A model generated the notes under the pieces. It saw nothing but the letters and a program-made list of their open reading frames with translations. It searched no databases and was not told the DNA's origin. From contig JBDNCJ010000008.1 of the NCBI GenBank assembly GCA_046719715.1, positions 1 to 64,000 of the forward strand: 64,000 bases of DNA, in the 5' to 3' direction. Positions 18,065 through 27,112 of this stretch are shown in pieces. Each line of letters begins with the position of its first letter. The first letter of the stretch is position 1. Both the position numbers and the translations under genes were made by a program. The stretch comes from JANWWM01 sp046719715. Its GTDB lineage: Bacteria > Bacteroidota > Chlorobiia > Chlorobiales > Thermochlorobacteraceae.

Positions 18065-21007
18065 TTAATCCAAGTTGTTCAAAATCAAATCGAGCGATTC
18101 TTCGCTCTCGATTAACACTTCACGTGGTTTGCTTCCGTCAGGTGCGCCAACGATGCCGGCTTGTTCGAGTTGGTCCATAATGCGGGCGGCTCTGCCGAAG
18201 CCCAATTTCAACCGTCGCTGTAAAAGCGACACACTGCCTTGCTGATGACGCACCACAAGTCGCGCCGCTTCTTCAAACATTTTATCGCGCTCAAAATCGC
18301 CGTCCTCTTCATCGTCCATCTCGCCTTTTGAGCTGGTCAGTTTCAGGTCAGGTGAAGGCAATTCGAGTGCCATATCGAAGCCTTTCTGCGCGTAAATAAA
18401 TTCGGTGATGGCTTCGACTTCTTCGGTCGAGACGAACGCATTTTGGATTCGAATCGGCTTCGGTTCGCTCGATGGCAAAAAGAGCATATCGCCGTAGCCC
18501 AAGAGTTGCTCTGCGCCCATCATGTCTAAAATTGTGCGCGAGTCGATTTTGCTGGCGACTTGATAGGCGACGCGTGCAGGGAAATTGGCTTTAATCACGC
18601 CCGTAATCACATCGACGCTTGGTCGCTGTGTGGCAACCACCAGATGAATACCGACCGCACGCGCCAGTTGAGCGAGGCGTGCAATCGGTTCTTCAACATC
18701 TCTGCCCGCCGTAATCATCATATCGGCAAGTTCATCGATAATGACGACGATGTAAGGCAAGGCGTCGTCGGGAAACTTTGCATTGAAATCTTTAATGTTG
18801 CGCACGCCTGCTTTGGCGAGTTGGTCGTAGCGCATATCCATTTCCTTCTCAACCGATTTGAGCGCGTAGACGGCTTTGCTTGTATCGGTGATAATCTGCT
18901 CCTCCAAATCTTTGTATTTGACAAGAAAATGATTTTTGAGTTTTTGATACGGAAAGAGCTCGACGCGCTTCGGGTCAATCAAGAGAAACTTCACTTTTTC
19001 AGGCGAACAGAAGTAAATCAGGCTGGTGAGAATCGTATTGATGCCGACGGATTTGCCTGAACCCGTAGAACCTGCAACGAGCAAGTGCGGCATTTTGGCA
19101 AGGTCATCGATGTAGATTTCGTTGGAGATTGTTTTTCCAAACGCGATGGGAAGAATGCCCTTAAAGTTTTTGAATTTTTCGGATTGAAGAAGTGTCTTGA
19201 TGCGCACAATTTTGGACTTTGAGTTCGGGATTTCCACGCCGACGGCGTTTTTTCCCGGAATCGGTGCAATGATTCGAATGCCACGTGCCGACATTGCCAT
19301 CGCCAAGTCATCAGCAAGCGACGTGATGCGCGAGACTTTCACATCGGGCGCGAGTTCGAGTTCAAAGAGCGTCACGCGCGGACCGACCGTCGCTTCGACT
19401 TTGACAACCTCAATTTTATAGATGCGTAATTTCTCCAACAACTTGCGCTTGTTTTCCTCGAGTTCTTCAATCGAGACGGCGTCGGTTTCTGGCTCTGGCT
19501 CATGGAGCAAATCGACAGACGGAAATTGATATGTAAAATGCTCCTTCGTTTCGACTGCTAAATTGCGTTCATCTAAGTTAGCCTCTTTTTCTTGCACTGA
19601 TTCTTTGAGCGTAATGGTCGGCTCATGCGGCGGCTCGGTTGCTTTCGCTTTGGGTTTTTGCGTAGTCAGTTCGGTGAGTAAGTCCTCGAGCACGTCGTCT
19701 TTTTCCTCGCTCGCGGGCGAATCGGGTGCAGGATTCGCTTCGGGCGTCGGGTTGCTCGAGCATGCTGACGCTTGAACATTTGGCAGTTCAGAAGTTGCAT
19801 CAGGTGCGGGTTCATCGAGTCCGTTCAGAATTTTTTCAAGTTCGCGGTCAATTGCTTCTTCAATCGTCGTTGATGGAACGGCGGGCGGCGCGCTGGCTTC
19901 TCTCGTTGAAGGTTCAGGCGCAGGCGTTTCATGCGTGAGCGATTTTGTCTCAACGAGAATGGGTTCAGTTTGACTTATCGGCGCAGTGGGTGTTTCAATG
20001 AGCAGGTTGCGCAGTCCGAAAGCGGCGTTATCAGCCTCGTTTTGAGAATCGGTTGCGATGGGCTTCGGCGGCGCGATGTCTTCGTTTGGCTGATTTGTGA
20101 GTTCTCTTGTTGGAATTGAACTCGATTCGGCTGGCAATTCCTTGTCTTCTTTGCGTCGTCCAAATTTGAGTTCAGGTTGTGGATTTGGGGGTGGTGTTTC
20201 CGACGCAGGCAAGTCGTCTTGTTTTGTTTCTTCTGCCTCTGCAAGTTCTTCCTCGATGGCACGAGCGCGGGCTTCCTGCCACTCTTTGAATTTGAGCATG
20301 GTGCCGCTGGCAATCTCGCTGGCTTTGTCGCGTGTGAGGTAGGCAATTCGGTCAAAAGTTTTTTGCAAGTCAAGGTCAACGAAGAGGGCGATGACAAGCA
20401 ACAAAAGCACCGTGAGCAAACACCATGCGCCGAACTTTCCAAGAATGGTTGCAAGCGTGGTCGCAACCAATCGTCCAATCGCGCCCGACATGACCTCGCT
20501 GAATCCAAACGCCGTTAAGCCAAACATTGACGCAACGATGGTGGAAAAAAAGACGCCATAAACCGTAACATAAATCGCCTTCGCGAAGTCTTGGCGGCGA
20601 AAGAGCGAAAATCCCCAAAAGGCTGAAATCACAAGCAGAAGCGCGGTCGGATAGCCGAGCATCGAGCGCATCAAAAACGAAGAAAGTTTTGCACCGAACA
20701 GCCCAAGCGGGTTGTGAAGTTGGCTTGCGGCAAGCCGCGCTTCGTGAGAGAAAAATTCAAAAAGGGAAATGTTCTCGATAAGTGCTTCGTCCTCGATGTG
20801 GTAGCAAAAGAGTGCAATCAGGAACAGCACGGAAAGAAGCATCACGAAAACGCCCCAAAGTTCGGAGCGGCGTTTGGCAATCGAATCGCCGAGTGGATTT
20901 TTCGATTTTTTCGTCGATTTTTTCTTCGTGCTGTCGCTCGCCTTTGGGCGTTCGGCTTTCGGCGCGTGGAGCGTAGAGGCATCGTTAATCAATTCGGGTG
21001 TTTGCAT
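18065..21007 (-). CDS. ftsK: DNA translocase FtsK/SpoIIIE
   Basis: 980 aa from ATG 21007. A septal ATP-driven DNA pump that clears chromosomes during division. After a Lys-rich N-terminus come about four membrane segments (roughly residues 50-210), then a ~300-residue Pro/Glu-rich linker. The motor starts near 540, with Walker A GSTGSGKSVGIN and Walker B YIVVIIDELADMM, and VVATQRPSVDVITG. The gamma winged-helix domain at the C-terminus (QGSVSLLQRRLKLGFGRAARIMDQLE) reads orientation sequences. A TTG 27 nt upstream extends the frame but has no better ribosome site, so ATG is preferred. It is convergent with the E1 gene. Confidence 0.95.
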   Translation of the reverse strand: MQTPELINDASTLHAPKAERPKASDSTKKKSTKKSKNPLGDSIAKRRSELWGVFVMLLSVLFLIALFCYHIEDEALIENISLFEFFSHEARLAASQLHNPLGLFGAKLSSFLMRSMLGYPTALLLVISAFWGFSLFRRQDFAKAIYVTVYGVFFSTIVASMFGLTAFGFSEVMSGAIGRLVATTLATILGKFGAWCLLTVLLLLVIALFVDLDLQKTFDRIAYLTRDKASEIASGTMLKFKEWQEARARAIEEELAEAEETKQDDLPASETPPPNPQPELKFGRRKEDKELPAESSSIPTRELTNQPNEDIAPPKPIATDSQNEADNAAFGLRNLLIETPTAPISQTEPILVETKSLTHETPAPEPSTREASAPPAVPSTTIEEAIDRELEKILNGLDEPAPDATSELPNVQASACSSNPTPEANPAPDSPASEEKDDVLEDLLTELTTQKPKAKATEPPHEPTITLKESVQEKEANLDERNLAVETKEHFTYQFPSVDLLHEPEPETDAVSIEELEENKRKLLEKLRIYKIEVVKVEATVGPRVTLFELELAPDVKVSRITSLADDLAMAMSARGIRIIAPIPGKNAVGVEIPNSKSKIVRIKTLLQSEKFKNFKGILPIAFGKTISNEIYIDDLAKMPHLLVAGSTGSGKSVGINTILTSLIYFCSPEKVKFLLIDPKRVELFPYQKLKNHFLVKYKDLEEQIITDTSKAVYALKSVEKEMDMRYDQLAKAGVRNIKDFNAKFPDDALPYIVVIIDELADMMITAGRDVEEPIARLAQLARAVGIHLVVATQRPSVDVITGVIKANFPARVAYQVASKIDSRTILDMMGAEQLLGYGDMLFLPSSEPKPIRIQNAFVSTEEVEAITEFIYAQKGFDMALELPSPDLKLTSSKGEMDDEEDGDFERDKMFEEAARLVVRHQQGSVSLLQRRLKLGFGRAARIMDQLEQAGIVGAPDGSKPREVLIESEESLDLILNNLD

Positions 21008-21303
21008 AGTGTTTCGCAACGAAAGAAATAACAAAAATTTAGAGCCGCTTTAACGAAAGGCTTGATGCAAAAACGATAAAGCAGAGGTTATTGAAGCCAA
21101 GTTGGATTTCCGTTGCGAAAGGCGGGTGAAAAGCAACTCATCAAAAAAAGGCAACAGCCTTCCGCGAGAACGGAAACGGTGATGCCTTCAAATTGTGATG
21201 CGAATTGAGAAATGTGCTTTGTGCGAATTTAATGAACCTTCGGAACATTTCCCGAAGAATGTGATTTTGACGCAATCACAAGGCGCATGTTGGCAGTCGT
21301 AGG

Positions 21304-21957
21304 TTAGAAGTCGAGCGAGCGCAAGTTCTTGAAGTGCCCGTTTGAGCGCACGCGCCGCTTGATTTCTTCCGCCCGCTCGATTTCAGGAATGACGCGCTCG
21401 AAGTGCTCGACGATGAATTCCAATCGGGCGTTTTCGCTGGTCATTTCAAGCAGTTTTTGCTTTTGAAGCACATCGAAACCTGCGTTGTGCGCGATGCGGA
21501 ATGAGGCGCGTTCGTCGCTGTCGTATTCTTCAACGGTCGTTTCGCCGTTGATGAGTTCCATGAGTTTAAGATGTAGCGTAATCGCACGCTGTCGGAGCGA
21601 GCCGTCTAAAATCACGTCGTCGTCGTCGAAGAATTCGACGGAGGCTTGCATGTAAGGTTTGTCTTTGTAGACTTCAATCATTCGGTAGCGCATCACGCCC
21701 GTGGTGATGATGTCCAAACGCCCGTCGGCGTATTCATTGACAATTTCTTCAAGATCGACCGTACACCCGACAGGGTAAAGTTTATTGTTGTATGCCAGCG
21801 ACACACCGAAGGGCTTTCCTTGTCCATACTCCATGCCCGAACGGCAGTATGCAATCATCGCCTTGTAACGCTCTTCAAAAATGTGGAGCGGCAGTGGTTC
21901 AGACGGACAAACCACAAGCGGTAAGGGAAAAAGCGGAATGATGTTTTTGTCAGCCAT
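21304..21957 (-). CDS. Lon N-terminal (substrate-binding) domain protein
   Basis: A 217-aa stand-alone LON/PUA-like domain protein. Starting at ATG 21957 gives the classic opening MADKNIIPLFPLPLVVCPSE, then PLHIFEERYKAMI and a VDLEEI segment near 75, all Lon N-domain hallmarks. There is no AAA+ or Ser-Lys protease part. The upstream in-frame extension (26 residues) lacks family similarity and is left out. Such single-domain proteins are widespread but poorly understood; a role in substrate recognition is inferred from the domain. It is transcribed alone. Confidence 0.88.
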   Translation of the reverse strand: MADKNIIPLFPLPLVVCPSEPLPLHIFEERYKAMIAYCRSGMEYGQGKPFGVSLAYNNKLYPVGCTVDLEEIVNEYADGRLDIITTGVMRYRMIEVYKDKPYMQASVEFFDDDDVILDGSLRQRAITLHLKLMELINGETTVEEYDSDERASFRIAHNAGFDVLQKQKLLEMTSENARLEFIVEHFERVIPEIERAEEIKRRVRSNGHFKNLRSLDF

Positions 21958-22084
21958 TGTGGTTAGAAGAAAATATGTCGCGGGTTGCAACGAAAAGCAA
22001 CCATGCAGAGCAGTAAAATGAATTTGAAGTTTCAATCAAGTTGCAACCCACGGTAACAAAGGCGATTTGAGCATGGCAAGATAA

Positions 22085-22579
22085 TCAATCCACCTGTTCA
22101 ATTTCCCAAAGTTGGTTGTTACCGCTGTTGACTTCCCATTGAATAATTTTAGCGCCATTGCTGGTTGATGCGCCTTCAACGGTAAGAGCTTTGCTCGTCG
22201 CTTTTGAAATAATTTTGAAGAATCCTTTTTCATCGCGCTCTAATTCCCACAGTTGATTGTTGCCTTTGCCGGCTTCCCACTGAATGATTTTTACGCCGTT
22301 TTCAGACTTTCCGCCTTCTACGTCCAAGCATTTTCCGGTGGCTTTATTGATGATTTGCACGAAGTTGCCGACCTCTTTAAACTCCCACAGTTGATTGTTG
22401 CCTTTGTTGAACTCCCACTGAATAATTTCCGTGCCGTTGTCGGGCTTTGAGCCAGAAACGTCAATGGCTTTGCTGCTTGCCTTATTGATAATTTTGTAAA
22501 ACTGAGCGTTTGCGCTTTCCGAAGAGAGCGCAAAGACACTCATTGCGAAGACTGTGCCGAGAAGAAAAAAGCGTTTCAT
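22085..22579 (-). CDS. Secreted single-domain ricin B-type lectin
   Basis: 164 aa from ATG 22579, which has GGAGGT 9 nt upstream. Signal peptide MKRFFLLGTVFAMSVFA... is cleaved near ANAQ. The mature protein is exactly one beta-trefoil of three ~46-residue repeats, each containing IIQWE..(K/S)GNNQLWE, the QxW-type hydrophobic-core motif, and a ...DVSG/DVEG/TVEG...NG turn. No enzyme domain is attached. It probably binds sugars in the periplasm or outside the cell; the ligand is unknown. The three repeats are very alike, suggesting recent internal duplication. It is divergent from folB. Confidence 0.9.
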   Translation of the reverse strand: MKRFFLLGTVFAMSVFALSSESANAQFYKIINKASSKAIDVSGSKPDNGTEIIQWEFNKGNNQLWEFKEVGNFVQIINKATGKCLDVEGGKSENGVKIIQWEAGKGNNQLWELERDEKGFFKIISKATSKALTVEGASTSNGAKIIQWEVNSGNNQLWEIEQVD

Positions 22580-22712
22580 TAATGAGACCTCCAAAATGGT
22601 TTTGCAGTTGAAAGATAATTGTATTTGCGTAATATGCGGATTCAAAAGAAACATCAAGCAAAGATACGCCAAGCGTGCGTGTCGCAAAAATCGCATTGAG
22701 ATAAGAAATTCA

Positions 22713-23081
22713 ATGAAGCAAAAAAGTTATGTGCGCTTGATGAACGCGGTATTTTACGCGCATCATGGGGTTTATCAAGCCGAGCATCAAGTTGGGGCGC
22801 GCTATGAAGTCGATGCCGAATTGGCAGTAGATTTCACCGAAGCCGGCGCGACGGATAAACTCGCCAAAACCATCGACTACGAAAAAGTCTACGCCAAAAT
22901 CAAGGAAGCTTTGACGGGCAAAAAGTTTTATCTCATCGAAGCCGTCGCCAAAACCATCGCCGATGAGTTGTTGCAGGATTTTCAAAATCTTGAATCGGTG
23001 AGAATCCGCGTGCGCAAGCGTAATCCGCCCGTCGGCGGCGTGTGCGATTACGCCGAAGCCGATTACGTCGTCGAGCGATGA
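22713..23081 (+). CDS. folB: Dihydroneopterin aldolase
   Basis: 122 aa from ATG 22713 (MKQKSYVRLMNAVFYAHHGVY). The open frame extends upstream but overlaps the lectin signal region with no homology, so the internal ATG is chosen. Family marks: FYAHHGVYQAEHQVGARYEVD, TIDYEKVY with the catalytic Glu/Tyr region, LIEAVAKTIAD, and the C-terminal VRIRVRKRNPPVGG with the conserved Lys. It converts 7,8-dihydroneopterin to 6-hydroxymethyl-dihydropterin plus glycolaldehyde in folate synthesis. The stop overlaps the folK start (ATGA), so the two consecutive pathway enzymes are coupled. Confidence 0.95.
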   Translation: MKQKSYVRLMNAVFYAHHGVYQAEHQVGARYEVDAELAVDFTEAGATDKLAKTIDYEKVYAKIKEALTGKKFYLIEAVAKTIADELLQDFQNLESVRIRVRKRNPPVGGVCDYAEADYVVER

Positions 23082-23590
23082 GCATCGTGTTTGTCGGTCT
23101 CGGTTCAAATCTCGGCGAGCGGCTCACGATGCTTCAAGAAGCGATTGCCTGCATTTCGGAACTTCCGACCACCGAAGTCCTCGCCACGTCGAGCGTCTAT
23201 GAATCACCCCCGATTGATTGTTCCGAACAAAATCCATTTCTCAACGCCGTCTGTAAAATTACAACCGACCTTTCCCCGACGGCGTTGCTCACGGCTTTGA
23301 AAGACATTGAACGCAAACTCGGCAGACCTGAACGCTACGCCCGATGGTCGCCGCGACGCATTGACCTCGATATTTTATTTTACGATGACCAAGTGCTTCA
23401 ACAAGACGGTTTAACGATTCCTCATTCGGAAATTCAACACCGAAAGTTCGTGCTTGTGCCGATGCTTGAACTTGAAGACGTCTTGCACCCGCTCTTGAAA
23501 AAACGGCTATCAACTTTACTGGCGGAAACAAGCGACTGCTCCGTCATTTACAAACAAGAAGCGCGATTATTCTACAACAAGAAACCTTAA
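23078..23590 (+). CDS. folK: 6-hydroxymethyl-7,8-dihydropterin pyrophosphokinase
   Basis: 170 aa from ATG 23078, overlapping folB by 4 nt (ATGA). Transfers pyrophosphate from ATP to the FolB product. FVGLGSNLGERLTML at the N-terminus, SVYESPP for pterin binding, and the HPPK signature RWSPRRIDLDILFY near 91-104 with the two magnesium-binding aspartates, followed by LTIPHSEIQHRKFVLVPM. It is followed 6 nt later by the dicarboxylate transporter gene, so it may share a transcript. No folP is present here. Confidence 0.95.
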   Translation: MSIVFVGLGSNLGERLTMLQEAIACISELPTTEVLATSSVYESPPIDCSEQNPFLNAVCKITTDLSPTALLTALKDIERKLGRPERYARWSPRRIDLDILFYDDQVLQQDGLTIPHSEIQHRKFVLVPMLELEDVLHPLLKKRLSTLLAETSDCSVIYKQEARLFYNKKP

Positions 23591-23596
23591 AGCAAG

Positions 23597-24913
23597 ATGA
23601 CGCAAAAGAAACCCTTGCCGCTACACACGCAAATTTTTATCGGCTTGTTCTTCGGGCTGATAGCGGGACTTGCCGTTAATTTTTTTGCACCACAAAGTGA
23701 GACGGTCAAATGGATTGCATCGAACATTGCATATCCCATTGGGCAGATTTTTTTGCGATTGATTTTCATGGTGATTATTCCGCTGATTTTTTCAGCGATT
23801 GTGTTGGGTGTGTCGGACTTGGGCGATGTGGGGCGCATTGGGCGCGTTGGGCTAAAAACCTTGCTCTTCACGGTCGTCATTACGGGGCTTGGGGTGGTGA
23901 TGGGAGTTGTGTTAGTCAATCTCTTCAAGCCGGGCGAAGGAATTTCGGAAGAGAGTCGGCAGGCGTTAATGTCGACGTTGCAAGGCAATCAAAAAGTTGG
24001 AACAATTCTTGAAAATGCACAGCAAACCAAATCCGCCGTTCAAACGCTTCTCGATTTCATTCCGCGCAACCCGTTTGTTGATGCGACATTTGCCTTCGAC
24101 CCAAGTTATCAAGGCGGCGGGCTTTTGGCGATGATGTTCTTCGCGCTCATCTTCGGAATTGCCATGGCGCTTTGCGAGAAAGAGCGCACCGAGCCGCTCA
24201 CGAAAGTCTTTCAAGGCTTGTATGACGTGGTGATGAAGATTATTGATTTTGCGATGCGCCTTGCGCCGTTTGGCGTTGCCGCGCTCATTTTTTCCGCCGC
24301 GTCTCAACTTGGATTTCAGATTATCGCAACACTGGGCATGTATGTTTTCGTTGTGATGCTCGCGCTCTCGATTCATCAGTTCATCACCTACGGGTTGATT
24401 CTGCAATTTTTTGTCAAGCGCAATCCGATTGAGTTTTTCAAGAACATTTGGGAAGTGATTTTGACCGCATTCTCGACAAGTTCTTCAAATGCAACGTTGC
24501 CGACGGCGATTCGCGTAACAACGGAGCAACTGAAAATCAATCAAGACATTACAAATTTTGTCTTGACCGTCGGCTCAACGGCAAATCAAAACGGGACGGC
24601 ACTTTACGAGGGTATTACGGTGCTGTTTTTGGCGCAGTTTTACGGCGTGGATTTATCGCTTGGGCAACAGGTGTCGGTGGTCCTGCTCTCGATTTTGGCG
24701 GGCGTTGGAACGGCGGGCGTTCCGGGCGGCTCACTTCCTCTGGTGGTGCTGGTGCTACAAACCATCGGCGTGCCTGCCGAAGGCATTGGCGTGATTTTAG
24801 GAGTGGATAGAGTGCTCGATATGAGCCGCACAGTCGTCAATGTGACGGGCGACATTACACTTGCCGCATGGGTGGAATCGTCTGAACCACAAGAGGCAAA
24901 AACCGATACGTAA
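23597..24913 (+). CDS. Dicarboxylate/amino acid:cation symporter (DAACS/GltP family)
   Basis: 438 aa with about eight membrane helices and two re-entrant loops. Family marks include FIGLFFGLIAGL, IFLRLIFMVIIPLIFSAI, the first hairpin serine-rich STSSSNATLPT near 296-306, NQNGTALYEG near 332 (the cation-binding NMDGT-like motif, here NQNGT), GVGTAGVPGGS near 371 and a final DRVLDMSRTVVNVTGD. It imports glutamate, aspartate, succinate or similar acids with Na+ or H+. The NQNGT variant of NMDGT is often seen in DAACS of unknown specificity, so the substrate is open. It lies 6 nt after folK. Confidence 0.92.
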   Translation: MTQKKPLPLHTQIFIGLFFGLIAGLAVNFFAPQSETVKWIASNIAYPIGQIFLRLIFMVIIPLIFSAIVLGVSDLGDVGRIGRVGLKTLLFTVVITGLGVVMGVVLVNLFKPGEGISEESRQALMSTLQGNQKVGTILENAQQTKSAVQTLLDFIPRNPFVDATFAFDPSYQGGGLLAMMFFALIFGIAMALCEKERTEPLTKVFQGLYDVVMKIIDFAMRLAPFGVAALIFSAASQLGFQIIATLGMYVFVVMLALSIHQFITYGLILQFFVKRNPIEFFKNIWEVILTAFSTSSSNATLPTAIRVTTEQLKINQDITNFVLTVGSTANQNGTALYEGITVLFLAQFYGVDLSLGQQVSVVLLSILAGVGTAGVPGGSLPLVVLVLQTIGVPAEGIGVILGVDRVLDMSRTVVNVTGDITLAAWVESSEPQEAKTDT

Positions 24914-24970
24914 TCTCTCGCGCAACGCCGTATCTTTACAAATTTTAATTCACAAAAGAGTTAGAGGTAA

Positions 24971-25885
24971 ATGTATAGACGTGTTCTCATTATCGGCGCA
25001 AACGGGCTTGTCGGACAGAAACTCACTGACATTTTCTCGCGCGACCGTAGTTTTGACTTGCTCATTTCTGCGCGTCAGAGCGAAGCCTACAACAAAGCGG
25101 CGAGTTTCGGCTATGTTCAACTCGATGCAATTCATCTGGCGGCGGTCAAAGAACTTGTCTGGAATTTTGCGCCCGAAGTCATTATCAATGCCGCCGCCTA
25201 CACCGACGTCGACGGCTGTGAGCGTGAAAAAGAACTTTCGTGGAAAGCCAATGTAACGGCGGTTGAAAACCTTGTCGCCGCTTCGCGATTGGTGGGCGCG
25301 CGCGTCATTCACATCTCTACCGATTATGTCTTCGACGGCAAAGCCGGTCCATATGATGAAACCGCTACGCCGAATCCACTTTGTTACTATGGCAAAGAAA
25401 AACTCGCTTCCGAAAACGCAGTGCGGGCGTCGGGCGAAAATTGGGCGATTGTGCGGACGATGGTTGTCTACGGCGTTGCGGAAAATGTGAAAAAAAATTT
25501 CGCGATTTGGCTTGCGCAGGAGTTAAAGAAGGGGAATAAGATCAATATCGTCAGCGACCAATTCGGCAATGCGACGCTTGCCGACGACCTCGCACACGGC
25601 ATCTACGAACTTGTCCGCCAAAATAAGCGCGGACTTTATCACATTGCCGGGTCGGATATTCTCTCGCGATTTGAATTCGCCCGAAAACTCGCTGATGAAT
25701 TCGGCTACGATAAGTCGCTCATTCATCCGATTAAAACCGCCGAGCTCAATCAACTCGCCGTGCGTCCGCTTCAATCGGGGCTGATTACTTTGAAAGCGCA
25801 AGCGGAACTTGGAATAACCTTCCTTTCAAGTGACGAGTCGCTGAGAACATTCAAGCGGCAATTTTTGGAAAGCGCGTGGGCGTAG
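24971..25885 (+). CDS. RmlD-like NAD(P)-dependent sugar reductase (extended SDR)
   Basis: 304 aa. Rossmann motif LIIGANGLVGQ at 6-16, IINAAAYTDVDGCE near 73, ISTDYVFDG near 114 and the catalytic YYGKEK near 137 all match dTDP-4-dehydrorhamnose reductase, which completes dTDP-rhamnose synthesis. Without rmlA/B/C neighbours the assignment to rhamnose is tentative; related family members act on other nucleotide sugars or on S-adenosylmethionine metabolism (MAT2B-like). It begins 57 nt after the transporter stop. Confidence 0.8.
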   Translation: MYRRVLIIGANGLVGQKLTDIFSRDRSFDLLISARQSEAYNKAASFGYVQLDAIHLAAVKELVWNFAPEVIINAAAYTDVDGCEREKELSWKANVTAVENLVAASRLVGARVIHISTDYVFDGKAGPYDETATPNPLCYYGKEKLASENAVRASGENWAIVRTMVVYGVAENVKKNFAIWLAQELKKGNKINIVSDQFGNATLADDLAHGIYELVRQNKRGLYHIAGSDILSRFEFARKLADEFGYDKSLIHPIKTAELNQLAVRPLQSGLITLKAQAELGITFLSSDESLRTFKRQFLESAWA

Positions 25886-25929
25886 GCATCTGAATTGATA
25901 CGAGCGCACTTCAAAACGGCGGCATACGA

Positions 25930-26820
25930 ATGATTACCATTGACGGCAAATACAAAGTCTGGACAAAAAAGGTCGGACAAGGCGACATCAAACTTCTGCT
26001 TCTGCACGGCGGTCCTGCCATGACGCACGAATACTTCGAGTGCTTTGAAAGCATTTCCAAAGAGGCTGGAATCGAGATTTATCTCTACGACCAACTCGGC
26101 TCCTATTACTCCGACCAACCCAATGATGATAACCTCTGGACTACCGAACGCTTCGTCGAAGAAGTCGAACAAGCTCGACAAGCCTTAGGCTTAAACAAGG
26201 ATAATTTCTACCTCTTGGGGCACTCTTGGGGCGGCATTTTAGCAATAGAATATGCACTGAAATATCAACAGCACTTGAAAGGATTGATTATCTCAAACAT
26301 GATGGCGAGCATTCCCGATTACGAGAAATACAACGGCGTGCTTCGCAGCAAGATGCGCCCATCGCTCATCGATTCACTGACGAAGTTTGAAGAAAAAGGG
26401 GACTTCAAAAATCCGATTTATACCCAACTCGTTGAAAAAGAATACTATTCAAAACACGTGCTCCGATTGGCAGAGTATCCTGAACCGGTTGCTCGCAGTT
26501 TCAAACATCTCAACGAGCATATCTATGTGCTCATGCAAGGACCAAGCGAGTTCAAGGTCGGCGGGCGATTACTGAAATGGGATAGAAAAGCCGATTTGAA
26601 AAACATCGCCGTTCCGACGCTCGCGATTGGCGCAGAGCACGATACCATGAACCCCAAAGACATGGAAGCAATCAGCAAAGCGGTGCAGAACGGACGATAC
26701 CTGCACTGTCCAAACGGTAGCCACATGGCAATGTGGGACGACCAAGCGCATTACTTTCCCGGCGTGATTAACTTTCTTTATGATGTTCACTACGGACGCT
26801 TTCCAGAAAAGAAAAAATAG
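25930..26820 (+). CDS. Proline iminopeptidase-family serine hydrolase (S33)
   Basis: 296 aa, alpha/beta hydrolase. Oxyanion motif LLLHGGPAMTHEYF near 25-38, nucleophile elbow GHSWGG near 97-102, acid in GAEHDTM near 239 and histidine in NGSHMAMW near 261-268. HGGPG-like start and length match proline iminopeptidase, which removes N-terminal proline from peptides. No signal peptide, so cytoplasmic. The HGGPA variant replaces the usual HGGPG. It ends 25 nt before the cobalamin riboswitch and belongs to the preceding group, not to the B12 operon. Confidence 0.87.
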   Translation: MITIDGKYKVWTKKVGQGDIKLLLLHGGPAMTHEYFECFESISKEAGIEIYLYDQLGSYYSDQPNDDNLWTTERFVEEVEQARQALGLNKDNFYLLGHSWGGILAIEYALKYQQHLKGLIISNMMASIPDYEKYNGVLRSKMRPSLIDSLTKFEEKGDFKNPIYTQLVEKEYYSKHVLRLAEYPEPVARSFKHLNEHIYVLMQGPSEFKVGGRLLKWDRKADLKNIAVPTLAIGAEHDTMNPKDMEAISKAVQNGRYLHCPNGSHMAMWDDQAHYFPGVINFLYDVHYGRFPEKKK

Positions 26821-26845
26821 CATAACTTCGCTCTGAACATTGAGG

Positions 26846-27016
26846 GCGTTTGGTGCCTTGCCTAACGCAAGGAGAATAGGGAATCGGGTGAAAATCCCGA
26901 ACTGTGCCCGCAACTGTTATTCACCATCGACGGCTTCAAACCACTGACACGTTCGCCCGAACACGTTGGGAAGGTTGAAGCCATATCGGTGATAAGTCAG
27001 GAGACCTGCCAAACGC
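26846..27016 (+). promoter_or_regulatory. Cobalamin riboswitch
   Basis: Closing stem P1 GCGTTTGG (26846-26853) pairs with CCAAACGC (27009-27016). Inside are the conserved core pieces in order: GGTGCC, GGGAATCGGGTGAAAATCCCGAACTGTGCCCGC, a B12-box variant AACCACTG, GGGAAGG and the final GTCAGGAGACCTGCC. A small hairpin AGACGA/TCGTCT (27031-27036 with 27045-27050) follows and may be part of the expression platform. It should shut off the operon when cobalamin is plentiful. It precedes the TonB-dependent receptor at 27113. Confidence 0.95.
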
Positions 27017-27112
27017 ATTTTGCAACTAAAAGACGACGGGGTCATCGTCTGGCAACCTATCACGTTTGTGGACTTCGCTTCCAATTTCGCTTGCTCGTTG
27101 TGCACGTGCGCC

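Noticed and set aside
27020..27112. TTG start for the TonB receptor directly behind the riboswitch
   Set aside because: Leaves no room for a ribosome site outside the aptamer and adds 31 residues without signal-peptide character.
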